Under the pieces are notes generated by a model, which did not search any database, was not told the DNA's origin, and was given only the letters and a program-made list of their open reading frames with translations. A program made the position numbers and the translations under genes. Positions 7,754 to 16,582 of a DNA stretch of 19,269 bases are shown in pieces. Origin of the DNA: JADKIH01 sp031417555 (lineage in GTDB: Bacteria; Bacteroidota; Bacteroidia; AKYH767-A; 2013-40CM-41-45); the NCBI GenBank assembly GCA_031417555.1, contig JANOVV010000100.1, positions 1 through 19,269 on the forward strand. The letters are read 5' to 3'. Every line of letters starts with the position of its first letter. The stretch's first letter is position 1.

Positions 7754-9158
7754 AAATATTAAAAATGAAAAAACCATTTTTCATTTAAAAACTTTTTTCT
7801 TTTATATACTTCTTTTAACTCAAAGTTCTTGTAATAACACAGGTAAGAAAATTATAATTGACATCCCTGTTTTTTCAAATGAAATTGCTCCTATCATTTA
7901 TAAAAATTGCTCCTCATGTCACAGACCGAGCTCCGGAGCTCCTTTTGACTTAATTACCTATGAAGATGTGAAAAAGCATTTACATACAATTCAACTATCC
8001 ATCAATGAAAAACTAATGCCACCCTGGCCTGCTGATACAGGTTATTCACACTTCAGAGATGAAAAAGTATTTACAAAAAACGAATTTTTGCTTTTAAACA
8101 AATGGATTGACAATGGAGCACCTATTGGAAATATCTCACTAATTCCTACTCCTCCTGAATTTTATATTCAAAGCAGGTTTGGTAAACCCGATTTAATTTT
8201 AAAGATGCGACAAGAGTTTTTAATTAAAGGAGACAATAAAGATAATTTTATCATGCTTAAAATTCCTTATGAGCTTTTAAAAGATACATTTATCCGGGGA
8301 ATTGAAATAGTACCCGGAAATAAAAAACTTGTGCATCACATTAATGCACATTTAATACAATATGAGCCTGGGGCTAAAAAGAATATATCATCCGGAGTAC
8401 CATTTGTAGACACTGAAAAAAAAGATAAGCGACAAGCCTTCGAATTGCTTGATGTAAAAAACGATGATGGTACCTACCCTCTTCTTACTCCGTCGTTAAC
8501 GAATTACCTTCCCGGTGTAGAGGCTTCATTTTATCCGGAAAATATCGGCGGCTATAAAATGAAAAAATCAGGAGCAATTTTATTGGATAACATCCACTAT
8601 GGCCCAAGTCCTATTGATACAACCGACGAAACTTCCTTCAATATTTTTTTCAGTCCGCTTCCACCTACCAGACCCGTAAAAGAATTAATTCTCGGTACAA
8701 GTGGAATTTCTAAAATAGAACCGCCACTTGTAGTCCCTGCCGATTCCATTAAAAAATTTACAACTTCCTACCTGGTTCCTGAGGATATATCATTACTTAC
8801 AATAAATCCCCACATGCATTTGTTAGGCAGTTCATTTCTGGCTTATGTTTTATTACCAAAGGGAGATACATTACCATTAATCCGTATTCCAAAATGGGAT
8901 TTCCGTTGGCAATACTTTTATACGTTTAAAAATATTACTAAAATTCCTGCCATGTCAATAATACAAGTTGAAGGAATTTATGACAATACGGAAAATAATC
9001 CTTTGAATCCATTTCACCCACCACGAATAATTTCTGAACGGGAAGGAAGTATGAAAACTACGGATGAAATGTTTCAATTAATTTGTACTTATATCCCTTA
9101 CAAAACCGGCGATGAAAATATTTCTTTAGAAACAAAACAAATTCCACATGGAAACTAA
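7746..9158 (+). CDS. Lipoprotein: cytochrome c fused to PHM-like copper monooxygenase
   Basis: A 470-aa predicted envelope lipoprotein. The N-terminus carries a signal sequence with a lipobox-like TQSSC. Residues of about 38-130 are a monoheme cytochrome c-like domain with CSSCH at 55-59 and a following Met-rich loop (LMPPWPAD). From about 140 onward the sequence resembles the type II ascorbate-dependent copper monooxygenases. Candidate Cu-H ligands are H197 and H198 (VHHINAH) and H284 (NIHYG, like the VHYG segment of PHM). Candidate Cu-M ligands are H356 and H358 (NPHMHLLG) and M442 (TTDEMF). All six ligand positions of PHM therefore have a counterpart. The heme domain could replace ascorbate as electron donor, which is inference. 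It overlaps the redoxin gene by 8 bp and the GNAT gene by 11 bp. The substrate is unknown. Alternatively it may bind copper without oxidising anything. Confidence 0.85.
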   Translation: MIKNIKNEKTIFHLKTFFFYILLLTQSSCNNTGKKIIIDIPVFSNEIAPIIYKNCSSCHRPSSGAPFDLITYEDVKKHLHTIQLSINEKLMPPWPADTGYSHFRDEKVFTKNEFLLLNKWIDNGAPIGNISLIPTPPEFYIQSRFGKPDLILKMRQEFLIKGDNKDNFIMLKIPYELLKDTFIRGIEIVPGNKKLVHHINAHLIQYEPGAKKNISSGVPFVDTEKKDKRQAFELLDVKNDDGTYPLLTPSLTNYLPGVEASFYPENIGGYKMKKSGAILLDNIHYGPSPIDTTDETSFNIFFSPLPPTRPVKELILGTSGISKIEPPLVVPADSIKKFTTSYLVPEDISLLTINPHMHLLGSSFLAYVLLPKGDTLPLIRIPKWDFRWQYFYTFKNITKIPAMSIIQVEGIYDNTENNPLNPFHPPRIISEREGSMKTTDEMFQLICTYIPYKTGDENISLETKQIPHGN

Positions 9159-9600
9159 GAAGTCAAACTTTCAGATAATAATCCCACAAAAAACAAACGA
9201 AATTGAATCGTACTACAAATTGCGATTTGAAGTATTAAGAAAACCATGGGGACAAGATGAAAACACCGTTCGTGATGAATGGGAAGATCAATCTTTACAC
9301 GTATTAATGATCGACGACAAAGGAAATGCAATCGCCACAGGACGGCTACAATTTAATTCGGATAATGAGGGTCAAATTCGATCCATGGCCGTATCGGAAT
9401 CTTACAGAGGACAAGGATTAGGAACCAAGATTCTTAAATTTCTTGAAATAAAAGCAAAAGAGAAAAATTTTTCGAAGATAGTTTTAGACGCAAGAGATCT
9501 GGCTGTTGAATTCTATATTAAAAACGGCTATACTATTGATGGTCCCTCATATACATTGTTTGATGTAATTCCACATTTTCATATGATAAAAAACATTTAA
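9148..9600 (+). CDS. GNAT family N-acetyltransferase
   Basis: A 150-aa cytoplasmic acetyltransferase of the GNAT superfamily. Residues 20-36 (SYYKLRFEVLRKPWGQ) form the first helix and loop typical of this subgroup. Motif A is present: QIRSMAVSESYRGQGLG (76-92), with the acetyl-CoA pyrophosphate loop RGQGLG. IVLDARDLAVEFYIKNGY (111-128) is motif B, including the conserved Tyr/Phe and Asn-Gly. The substrate cannot be told from sequence. The start overlaps the end of the copper monooxygenase gene by 11 bp, so it is translated from the same transcript and is likely the last gene of the run. No clear terminator follows; only 70 bp separate it from the convergent histidine kinase gene. Confidence 0.88.
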   Translation: METKKSNFQIIIPQKTNEIESYYKLRFEVLRKPWGQDENTVRDEWEDQSLHVLMIDDKGNAIATGRLQFNSDNEGQIRSMAVSESYRGQGLGTKILKFLEIKAKEKNFSKIVLDARDLAVEFYIKNGYTIDGPSYTLFDVIPHFHMIKNI

Positions 9601-9670
9601 CACTATATTTAATGTCATATTTAAAATCCCATCATTTAGTGATCTTATTTTTGTCTATAATATCAATAAA

Positions 9671-10789
9671 CTATCTCGACTTTTTTAAGGTAAATGTAAA
9701 AGTAGTACCAATACCATATGTACTGCGAACATTAATATTTTGATGATGGGCTTCTATAATATGTTTAACAATTGCTAATCCTAGTCCGGTCCCTCCTTGT
9801 TCACGGGATCTGCTTTTGTCAACCCTGTAAAATCTTTCGAAAACTCGAGGCAAGTGTTCGGGATCTATTCCAATGCCATTATCCGTAATCTCAATTAAAA
9901 TATTTTCGTCCATATCATAAAATCCAACCATTGTTTTTCCGCCTTTGCGACCATATTTGATTGAATTGACAATTAGGTTGCTAACTACCTGGCGTATTCT
10001 CTCTTTATCGGCATAAACGTAAACGGAATTGTCGCTACCTTCTTTGAAATCCAATTGTATATTCATTTCTTTAGCTCTCAATTCGGCCGATTCAAAAACA
10101 TCTTGAAAAAGTTCATTTATATCAAAAGTGCGTTGCTCCAGATGCAGTTCTCCACTCTCTAATTTCGATATTGATTCTAGATCTTCGACAATTAAACAAA
10201 GTCTTTCGGCAGACTTTGCTGCTCGTTGCAGATAATTGATGTTTACATCAGGGTCTGCATGAGCACCGTCTATTAATGTGTGAATATATCCTTGGATGTT
10301 GAACAGAGGTGTTTTAAGTTCATGGGAAACATTACCTAAAAATTCTTTCCGAAAATTTTCCATCCTTTTTAATTCGGCAATTTCATCCGTTCTGTTTTGC
10401 TGCCATTCGATAACTTCTTTTCCAACATTAGCAAGAATATCCTCGTTTGGTATAACTTTCTCCAATGCTTTTTCCTTCGAATTCTTTGAACTCGAAATTG
10501 TTTTATAGATGAGTTTTATTTTACGATAGATAAAAATTCGCAAAATGTAACTGAAAATAAAATAAGAGCTAAAAAAAGAAATTAAAAAAAGGAAAGCCTT
10601 GCGTAAATAATTTGAAGAAAATAAACCGGAAGCAACAGAAAAATAATCAGCGGTTATAATTATTAACGATGCCATAAGAGCAGCAATTAAAGCTAGTCTG
10701 TGCGGCGTAGGATTTTTAGGTGCGGGAATAGTAAAATTTTTATCAGCCAATTTTAATATCGTATTATTAAAAATCAAATTTATAACCAA
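9671..10789 (-). CDS. Sensor histidine kinase (PhoR-like)
   Basis: Membrane-bound sensor of 372 aa. Two transmembrane helices are visible (about 31-52 and 64-88), separated by only about 12 residues, so the periplasmic loop is tiny and the protein probably senses something in the membrane or via partners. A linker of about 90-145 leads to the HisKA domain with the phosphorylated H156 in FLGNVSHELKTPL, then a HATPase_c domain: N box NLIVNSIKYG (271-280), G1 DNGIGI (303-308), F box FERFYRVD (317-324) and G2 GTGLGLAI (333-340). It overlaps the response regulator gene by 23 bp and follows it in the same operon. The start is uncertain, since the first 25 or so residues look unlike a typical N-terminus and might belong to an extended start. 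The signal is unknown. Confidence 0.9.
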   Translation of the reverse strand: MVINLIFNNTILKLADKNFTIPAPKNPTPHRLALIAALMASLIIITADYFSVASGLFSSNYLRKAFLFLISFFSSYFIFSYILRIFIYRKIKLIYKTISSSKNSKEKALEKVIPNEDILANVGKEVIEWQQNRTDEIAELKRMENFRKEFLGNVSHELKTPLFNIQGYIHTLIDGAHADPDVNINYLQRAAKSAERLCLIVEDLESISKLESGELHLEQRTFDINELFQDVFESAELRAKEMNIQLDFKEGSDNSVYVYADKERIRQVVSNLIVNSIKYGRKGGKTMVGFYDMDENILIEITDNGIGIDPEHLPRVFERFYRVDKSRSREQGGTGLGLAIVKHIIEAHHQNINVRSTYGIGTTFTFTLKKSR

Positions 10790-11459
10790 TGCCTTTGACA
10801 GTGCGTATCAATTCGTCACCAAGTTTTTCACGGAGTTTCCTAATATGAACATCGATGGTACGATCACCTACAATAACATCATTTCCCCAGATTCTTTCTA
10901 AAATTTCATCTCTTGTAAAAACCTTTCCCGGCTTTGCTGCAAGTAAAGCCAGTAATTCAAATTCTTTCCTGGGTAATTCTATTTTTTCAGTCCCACGAAA
11001 TATCATGTATTGCTCTCTGTCAATTTTAAGATTACCGACAGTCAATACATTACTTTGACCAGCTTCTTTTCCATTCACCGGATTATAACGTTTAAACAAT
11101 GCATTAATACGGCTGATTAAAACACGCGGCTTAATTGGTTTCGTTATATAATCATCAGCACCAACGTCGAAGCCTGCGATCTGTGAATAATCTTCATTAC
11201 GAGCAGTCAGAAATGCAATCATCGTATTTTTAAACTCAGGAATGGCCCGCAAAGCATGACAGGTTTCAATTCCGTCCATTTCCGGCATCATTATATCAAG
11301 AAGAATTAAATCGGGTTTTTCTTTTTTTGCAGTTTTAATTGCTTCCCTTCCGTTGCTAGCCTTAAAAACTTCATAATTCTCTTTTTTTAAGTTGTATTCC
11401 ATGAATTCTAATATATCCGGTTCATCATCAACTAGCAATATTTTAAGCTTTTGTATCAT
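10767..11459 (-). CDS. OmpR/PhoB-type response regulator
   Basis: A 230-aa cytoplasmic transcription regulator. The receiver domain (1-120) has the acidic pair D11/D12, the phosphorylated D55 in LILLDIMMPEMDG, T85 in AFLTARNED and K107 in YITKPI. The C-terminal winged helix (about 135-230) ends in the recognition-helix/wing pattern DRTIDVHIRKLREKLG and VKGIGYKF. The gene is followed by, and overlaps, the kinase gene; the pair forms a PhoP/PhoR-like operon. Which PhoR-like pathway it represents cannot be decided without neighbours such as pho genes. A possible promoter element sits 49 bp upstream at 11508-11515. Confidence 0.95.
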   Translation of the reverse strand: MIQKLKILLVDDEPDILEFMEYNLKKENYEVFKASNGREAIKTAKKEKPDLILLDIMMPEMDGIETCHALRAIPEFKNTMIAFLTARNEDYSQIAGFDVGADDYITKPIKPRVLISRINALFKRYNPVNGKEAGQSNVLTVGNLKIDREQYMIFRGTEKIELPRKEFELLALLAAKPGKVFTRDEILERIWGNDVIVGDRTIDVHIRKLREKLGDELIRTVKGIGYKFDF

Positions 11460-11507
11460 TTTAATTTTTCCTTAAAAATATTCAAGATCCGGCCTTTCAA
11501 TGTTAAG

Positions 11508-11515
11508 CAAATGTA
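11508..11515 (-). promoter_or_regulatory. Possible Bacteroidota -7 promoter element
   Basis: Read on the minus strand this is TACATTTG, an exact match to TAnnTTTG, 49 bp before the start of the response regulator gene. The nearest TTTG upstream (plus strand CAAA, 11531-11534) is only 15 bp away, shorter than the usual 19-21 bp, so the promoter is only partly supported. Confidence 0.4.
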
Positions 11516-11633
11516 AAGAAAAGGTTATGACAAAAAGAGTATCAGGAATCAAGAATCAGGTTTATGAACTATATATTAAGATTTAACATAAATTATAAAA
11601 GAAAGGATTCTATTTCAATAAAGGATATATTAG

Positions 11634-13682
11634 TTAACTTAATTTTTTTAATAGGAGTTTTGCTTTTATATTGGTTTTATCCCTTTTGAGTACTTCATTA
11701 AGAAACACGGATGCTTCTTTCTTTTTACCTAAAAATAACATGACACCTGCCTTATTAAAAAATGCCTGAAGGTTGTCGGGGTCGAGGGCCAATGCCATAT
11801 CATACATTTTTTCTGCTTTTAATACATCTCTTTCAGTCGTTAATATTAAAAAGCCCAGAGAAACATAAGCACTTACATATTCCGGATTTTCACTTAAAAT
11901 GAATTCATAATTTTTGCGTGCTTCTGCGAAAAGTTCTGCGTCCTGTTGGGCACCAGCTAATTTATTCCTAAAGTCCAACTGATAGGGAGCAAGATCTATT
12001 GCCTTTTGAAAAAACAAGATTGCATTTGAATTATCGTTTTCTGCATTAAAAGATTCACCTATTCGATAGGCCGTCCAAGCATCGTCATTGGTAAGAGAAA
12101 TTGTTTTTAATGAATTTAAAGCGCCGGAAAAACTATTTACATATTGAATAACTAGTTGATTATTGTTTTTCAAAAACGCCCAACGAATTAGTGTTTTAAA
12201 ATTGGCTTTGATACTATCTTTGTTATCATCATTGATATATTTTTTAGCAGAATCCAGAAATGCAGGATTCGAAGTAAATTTTTCGTAATAAGATAGAAAA
12301 GCAATTCCTTTCGATCTATTTCCTGCGGCTGAATTATTAATACAAACCAAACCGGTGAATTCTTTTATTCTTTGAATTTCTTTTTGCTTTAAAGGAATAC
12401 GTATCCAATGATCAGTAGTCGTTACGTGAGGAATATCAATTGTTCCATTCTTAGGCATATGGCATTTTACACAATTGTCGCTTACTGCAATTCTTGCTTT
12501 CATAGTCTCTGTGCATGTTTTATTACTAAAAGAAAAATTTTCAATTGTTTTAGTCTTGTCAATTCCTGAATGACATTTATTGCATTTGGAATTGAATATT
12601 GATTCATCTGTCGCTTTTACACTAATATGAGGATCATGGCATGTTACACAGGTCATGGCATTTTTATAAGGAGTCAGAGATGGATGATCTAAATTATAGG
12701 TATTAGCATTCGCTACTGAATTAATAAAACACTTGCTCATTTTCATTCGTTCTGCATGTGAAGCCATGATATGAGAATTGTCGTCATTTTTATATTGAGG
12801 CATGTAAACATTCATGACATCAGACAAATTCATTCCCGGACGAAAATCTAGAAATGACTTACCTTCTTGTAAAACCGCATTTCCCTGGATATGGCAGCGC
12901 TGGCAAATATCCAATTGCAAAGGAATCGGCAGCTTGGCAGGATTAACAATTGAATAATCAATTTCCTTTTTTACATCGACAATACTTCCTGCTAATTTTT
13001 CTTTTACATGTTGCCCACCCGGGCCATGACAACGTTCACAATCGATGCCGTTGGGAACAAAAGAAAATTTGTTTTCAGAACCGGGAATAATTTTAGGGTA
13101 AGCATTGTGACACGTCATGCATTCAATCTCAATTTTTCTGGAAAACCTACTGTTAAATCCACCTTCAAATCCGGGTGGCAAGTCCCATTTCCCATCCTGA
13201 GTGTAAAATGTAGCTGGAACCTGATAAACGTATCCATTCACATTCATGAGATGTGAGTTGGTATGTTGTCCTGAACCGACTATCCATGAAACAGTTTCAT
13301 TCCTTTTAAAAATGGTATCCCTGCCGGAAATCCGGAATTCAGAAACTATAAGAGAGTCATTTCTCCAGAAGGGATGATAATTCAGATTCTTGTATTTATC
13401 ATGAATGACATCGTGAGCAGAAAATAAGGCAGAAGATTTTTTCTTCGATGCTACATCAAACGACATTCCCATGCCGGTCTCGATATAAGATTCATATTTA
13501 TCTGAATGACAACTTCTGCATGATTCAATACCGACGTAAGAAGTTGAATCCGATAAAGACGCATACGTTTTTCCGGTTTCATTTTCGGCAACTTTTTGAT
13601 GGCAGGAAAAAATTGAAATCGAAAATACAATAACACAGAAGTGTTTAAAAAATTTCTTTAAAAGCTGTGGTTTAGGACACAT
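11634..13682 (-). CDS. Seven-heme cytochrome c lipoprotein with TPR tail
   Basis: A 682-aa exported protein whose N-terminus (hydrophobic to SIFSC, lipobox Cys at 27) suggests a lipoprotein. Seven CxxCH heme c sites are present: residues 55, 188, 215, 260, 345, 367 and 404 (CRSCH, CMTCH, CERCH, CQRCH, CVTCH, CNKCH, CVKCH). This makes it a multiheme cytochrome; C318 stands where a related family member might carry another site but has no CxxCH. Between hemes 1 and 2 is a beta-rich insert with VGSGQHTNSHL and QDGKWDLPPGF. From about residue 470 to 682 the protein has TPR-like helix pairs (NDDAWTAYRIGESF and NAENDNSNAILFFQKAIDL, then AEARKNYEFIL, KAEKMYDMALALDPDN, KKEASVFLNEVL). It may transfer electrons in the envelope; the reaction is unknown. 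It is monocistronic, 174 bp after the regulator gene. Confidence 0.88.
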   Translation of the reverse strand: MCPKPQLLKKFFKHFCVIVFSISIFSCHQKVAENETGKTYASLSDSTSYVGIESCRSCHSDKYESYIETGMGMSFDVASKKKSSALFSAHDVIHDKYKNLNYHPFWRNDSLIVSEFRISGRDTIFKRNETVSWIVGSGQHTNSHLMNVNGYVYQVPATFYTQDGKWDLPPGFEGGFNSRFSRKIEIECMTCHNAYPKIIPGSENKFSFVPNGIDCERCHGPGGQHVKEKLAGSIVDVKKEIDYSIVNPAKLPIPLQLDICQRCHIQGNAVLQEGKSFLDFRPGMNLSDVMNVYMPQYKNDDNSHIMASHAERMKMSKCFINSVANANTYNLDHPSLTPYKNAMTCVTCHDPHISVKATDESIFNSKCNKCHSGIDKTKTIENFSFSNKTCTETMKARIAVSDNCVKCHMPKNGTIDIPHVTTTDHWIRIPLKQKEIQRIKEFTGLVCINNSAAGNRSKGIAFLSYYEKFTSNPAFLDSAKKYINDDNKDSIKANFKTLIRWAFLKNNNQLVIQYVNSFSGALNSLKTISLTNDDAWTAYRIGESFNAENDNSNAILFFQKAIDLAPYQLDFRNKLAGAQQDAELFAEARKNYEFILSENPEYVSAYVSLGFLILTTERDVLKAEKMYDMALALDPDNLQAFFNKAGVMLFLGKKKEASVFLNEVLKRDKTNIKAKLLLKKLS

Positions 13683-13768
13683 TAATCTTTTGATAATTTA
13701 ATGGATATTCAAAACCAGCATTTAATTTTAATATTCTTTCTCCCGGACAATAAAAAGATTTAGTAGAT

Positions 13769-14320
13769 TTATTTTTTAATCAATTGTAAGAGATATTCAT
13801 CATAATATTTTCCATATTCATAAATCCAATCTTGTTTTAAACCGGTAACTTCAAAACCGACGCGTTTAAACAAAGCAACGCTGTTTTCATTATCTACTCT
13901 GACATTAGCATAAATCTGCCTCATGTCAAGTATTTCAAAACAATAATCGATTAAAAGATGCAAAGCTTCGGTAGCATATCCTCTGCCTCGATCGGCTTTA
14001 TTGGCAATGAGAATTCCCAGTCCTGCGCGTTTGTTTTTAGGATCAAAATCAAAAAGATCCACACATCCTATTGAATGAACTTTATCGGAAATATTATCGT
14101 CTTCATCAAAATATTTTAAGTCGATGATTAGACGTAATTGTTTATTGGTATAAATATCCTGATGCGCCTGATTAACAAATTCTTCTAAAATAAATTTCGA
14201 AAAAGGCATTAGCGTTCCGCTTACACTCCAGATGGAGCTATCATTTTCCCATCTGTATAAACGATTTAAATCTTCCGGCTCGAGCGCTCTTAACTGTATT
14301 AATTCACCGACTAGCTGCAT
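13769..14320 (-). CDS. GNAT acetyltransferase, RimJ/RimL-SpeG type
   Basis: A 183-aa cytoplasmic acetyltransferase. It opens with GELIQLRALEPEDLNRLYRWEND, the typical start of the RimJ/RimL/SpeG group. The acetyl-CoA loop is RGRGYATEAL (111-120) after LGILIANKAD. The C-terminal part, IYANVRVDNENSVALFKRVGF (about 136-156), is the motif B region. Members acetylate polyamines, protein N-termini or small molecules; this one's substrate is not predictable. It is unrelated in its neighbours and lies just beyond the repeat-rich region. Confidence 0.9.
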   Translation of the reverse strand: MQLVGELIQLRALEPEDLNRLYRWENDSSIWSVSGTLMPFSKFILEEFVNQAHQDIYTNKQLRLIIDLKYFDEDDNISDKVHSIGCVDLFDFDPKNKRAGLGILIANKADRGRGYATEALHLLIDYCFEILDMRQIYANVRVDNENSVALFKRVGFEVTGLKQDWIYEYGKYYDEYLLQLIKK

Positions 14321-14422
14321 ACGTACTTTTTAATTTGGCCGAAGTTACGAATAGTCTTTTAATATCTACAAAAGGATTTTCTTGATAGGATAAAACAAAA
14401 ACAATTACTCATACCTCCAATA

Positions 14423-14501
14423 GAACACGGATTAAACGGATCAGACGGATTAGCGCGGATTAAATCCGTGTGAACCTGTTTAATCAGTGTCATCTGTGTT
14501 C
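14423..14501. repeat. Imperfect inverted repeat of the GGATTAAA/AATCCG type
   Basis: The segment starts GAACACGGATTAAACGGA and ends TCATCTGTGTTC, which pair imperfectly as GAACAC..GTGTTC arms. The middle has CGGATT three times and CGGATTAAATCCG, a near-perfect palindrome. Similar intergenic repeats with CGGATT and GTGTTC ends are common in environmental Bacteroidota, as far as I recall. It contains no gene and precedes repeat module 1 by 13 bp. Confidence 0.7.
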
Positions 14502-14513
14502 AATTATTAGAGT

Positions 14514-14990
14514 TTGTAAAACTGTCTGAACCTTGAATGAAAGGTCCAAAGGATTACTTTGATTATTTTATACCATCCCTTCGGGATTTTCGATGAGCGT
14601 TTGACTCATTTGATATTATAAAAATTACATCCCTTCGGGATTTGCTTTGAACGTTTGGCTCATTTACTTTTATAAAAATTACATCCCTTCGGGATTTGCT
14701 CTGAAAGTGTTGCTCATATTTACTATAAAACCACACACCTTCGGGATTTTTAACGCTGAAGGCGTGTTATGATTATAAAAGGATAAAGCAGAAAAGGTAA
14801 AAATCCCGAAGGGATGACATAAAATCTTTTTACCTATGAAATTTAAAAAGCCTCATAATAAAGTTCCCCAAAAAAGGAAATCCGATAATAGAAAACCGAA
14901 ACTAATTTCTATTTATAAAAGTGACAATAATGAAAACTATTCCAACATCACAATAATCCCATAATCCCAGTCCTTTCATGGTTCAAACAC
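14514..14990 (+). repeat. Repeat module 1, about 477 bp, with terminal inverted repeats
   Basis: Left end: TTGTAAAACTGTCTGAACC (14514-14532), then TTGAATGAAAGG. Right end: CCTTTCATGGTTCAAAC (14972-14988), the imperfect inverse of the left end. Inside are four tandem units of about 54 bp starting at 14575, 14629, 14683 and 14735. The first three begin with the palindrome ATCCCTTCGGGAT and the fourth is degenerate. An inverted copy, ATCCCGAAGGGAT, follows at 14803-14815. The left 57 bp differ from module 2 by about one base. The right end touches the stop codon of the T9SS gene at 14990. No open reading frame, so a non-autonomous element or a structural repeat. Confidence 0.85.
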
Positions 14991-16582
14991 TATTGAATTA
15001 CAACCTTCCCACCCTGCCACCCTTTCTCTCCATCCATTCTAACAAAATACATTCCTGTTGCAAGACCGGTGCTGCTAATGGTATTGGAATTAATCCCTTC
15101 ATTCACCGAAATACTTTTTTCAAAAACTTTTTTACCATTAACATCATACAAAAAAAGCTGAGCGTTTTGATTATGTTTGGAAAAGTATCTTAAGTTTAAT
15201 TGATTGTTGCTTTGAAAAATATTTAATTCCATAAAAGAGTTTTCTAATTCCGGAACGGTTAATCCTAAGGGTGCGAGTTTTACTACCCAGTAATCTTTAC
15301 CACCGTGGTTGGAAGTAACATCACCATCGATTGAGGAAGTAGTTCCAGCAAGAATTAATCCACCATCAGGCGTTTCCTGAATGGAACTAGCCTCATCATC
15401 TTGTGAGCCACCCAGTGATTTTCCCCAGAGGAAATTACCCGAGCTGTCAACTTTGCAAACCCAAAAATCTTCCATTCCATGTGTACCGGTGACCATTCCA
15501 TCATCAAAATATGATGCACCAATCATTGCAATTCCTCCATCGGAAGTTGGACATGCTGAAAATGCATTTTCATAATTTATTCCACCGAAACATTTTTGCC
15601 ATAAAATATTGCTGGCACTATCAATTTTTAAAAGCCATAAATCAAAATTCCCGATAAAGTTTGTTACATCTCCATCTCTGGAGTTTGTAGATCCCAAAAT
15701 AAACACATCATTGGTATTTGAAACCATAACTTTTGGATAAAAGTCACTCGATGTTCCACCATAACATCTTTGCCATTGTATAGTTCCAATAGAATCAATT
15801 TTAACAACCCATATATCGCTATATATAGCATTATGAAAGCCGCTTACATCACCTCCATCATTTGATGCTTCACCAGCTAATATAAAGCCTCCATCGTTTG
15901 TTTGAACACACGAATGAGTATCCTCAGCAGATGGCCCTCCAAAACATTTGGCCCATTGCTTTGTTCCATTTTGATTTAACTTAATTACCAACATATCAGA
16001 ACTGCCATGAAAACCCAATATGTCTGGAATACGGCCGTATGTTTCACCTATTATTAAAAATCCGCTATCCTTGCATTGAATTATCTGTTCAGCTTCATCA
16101 ATTTCATATCCTCCAAGGCATTTTTGCCATTGCAAAATGCCATTGCTATCTGTTTTTACAACCCAGAAATCAGGCCAGAAATCATGTGATCCTATTACAT
16201 CTCCATCTTTGGAATTTGTTAAACCTGCAATAATAAAACCGCCATCCATCGTTTGAATTATCGAATTGCCTTTATCTTCATCAGTACCACCAAAGCATTT
16301 ACTTTTTCTTACAATACCAGAACTATCTAATTTTAAAAACCAAACATCATTATGTAAAAACCCGGGTGTAGAAGGATAATGATTGCTTACATTTCCATTG
16401 CTTGATTCTGAAGCACCAACAACTGCATAACCATGATTTGATAAAATACAAATTGAATATGCTATATCATCTTCCGTTCCACCATACGATTTCTGCCATT
16501 GTATGACTGGTGTTTGTGCAACTGTTAATTCTAAAAAATAATGAAATAAAAATAGAGTAATAATAATTTTATAAAATTTCAT
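14990..16582 (-). CDS. T9SS-exported seven-repeat protein
   Basis: A 530-aa secreted or surface protein. After a signal peptide (ending VAQ, about residue 23) there are seven tandem repeats of about 58-62 aa. Each unit runs WQKCFGG, variable region, TxDGGFIIAG, DGDVxxxHG, DFWVVKxDSxG. Repeats of this kind form beta-propeller-like folds. From about 450 to 530 there is a T9SS sorting domain with beta strands (FLYDVNGKKVFEKSI, LATGMYFVRM, GGKVVIQ), so it is cleaved and anchored by the T9SS machinery. The start (16582) is four bases inside the stop of an orphan sorting-domain remnant, giving an ATGA overlap. It was therefore probably once the second gene of a T9SS operon. Its stop is directly followed by repeat module 1. 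Function unknown, perhaps adhesion or binding. Confidence 0.87.
   Translation of the reverse strand: MKFYKIIITLFLFHYFLELTVAQTPVIQWQKSYGGTEDDIAYSICILSNHGYAVVGASESSNGNVSNHYPSTPGFLHNDVWFLKLDSSGIVRKSKCFGGTDEDKGNSIIQTMDGGFIIAGLTNSKDGDVIGSHDFWPDFWVVKTDSNGILQWQKCLGGYEIDEAEQIIQCKDSGFLIIGETYGRIPDILGFHGSSDMLVIKLNQNGTKQWAKCFGGPSAEDTHSCVQTNDGGFILAGEASNDGGDVSGFHNAIYSDIWVVKIDSIGTIQWQRCYGGTSSDFYPKVMVSNTNDVFILGSTNSRDGDVTNFIGNFDLWLLKIDSASNILWQKCFGGINYENAFSACPTSDGGIAMIGASYFDDGMVTGTHGMEDFWVCKVDSSGNFLWGKSLGGSQDDEASSIQETPDGGLILAGTTSSIDGDVTSNHGGKDYWVVKLAPLGLTVPELENSFMELNIFQSNNQLNLRYFSKHNQNAQLFLYDVNGKKVFEKSISVNEGINSNTISSTGLATGMYFVRMDGEKGWQGGKVVIQ

Noticed and set aside
9601..9670. Bidirectional terminator between the convergent GNAT and kinase genes
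   Set aside because: Only a 5-bp CACTA/TAGTG pair with a long loop was seen, with no clear T-run.
10855..11058. Plus-strand reading frames opposite the kinase, regulator and other genes
   Set aside because: They lie wholly inside convincing minus-strand genes, lack family features and have shadow-like composition. The same holds for 121-1182 opposite the ABC-F gene.
14575..14815. CRISPR-like array
   Set aside because: The spaced ATCCCTTCGGGAT copies are separated by similar, not unique, sequence, so these are tandem units of about 54 bp. No cas gene is nearby.
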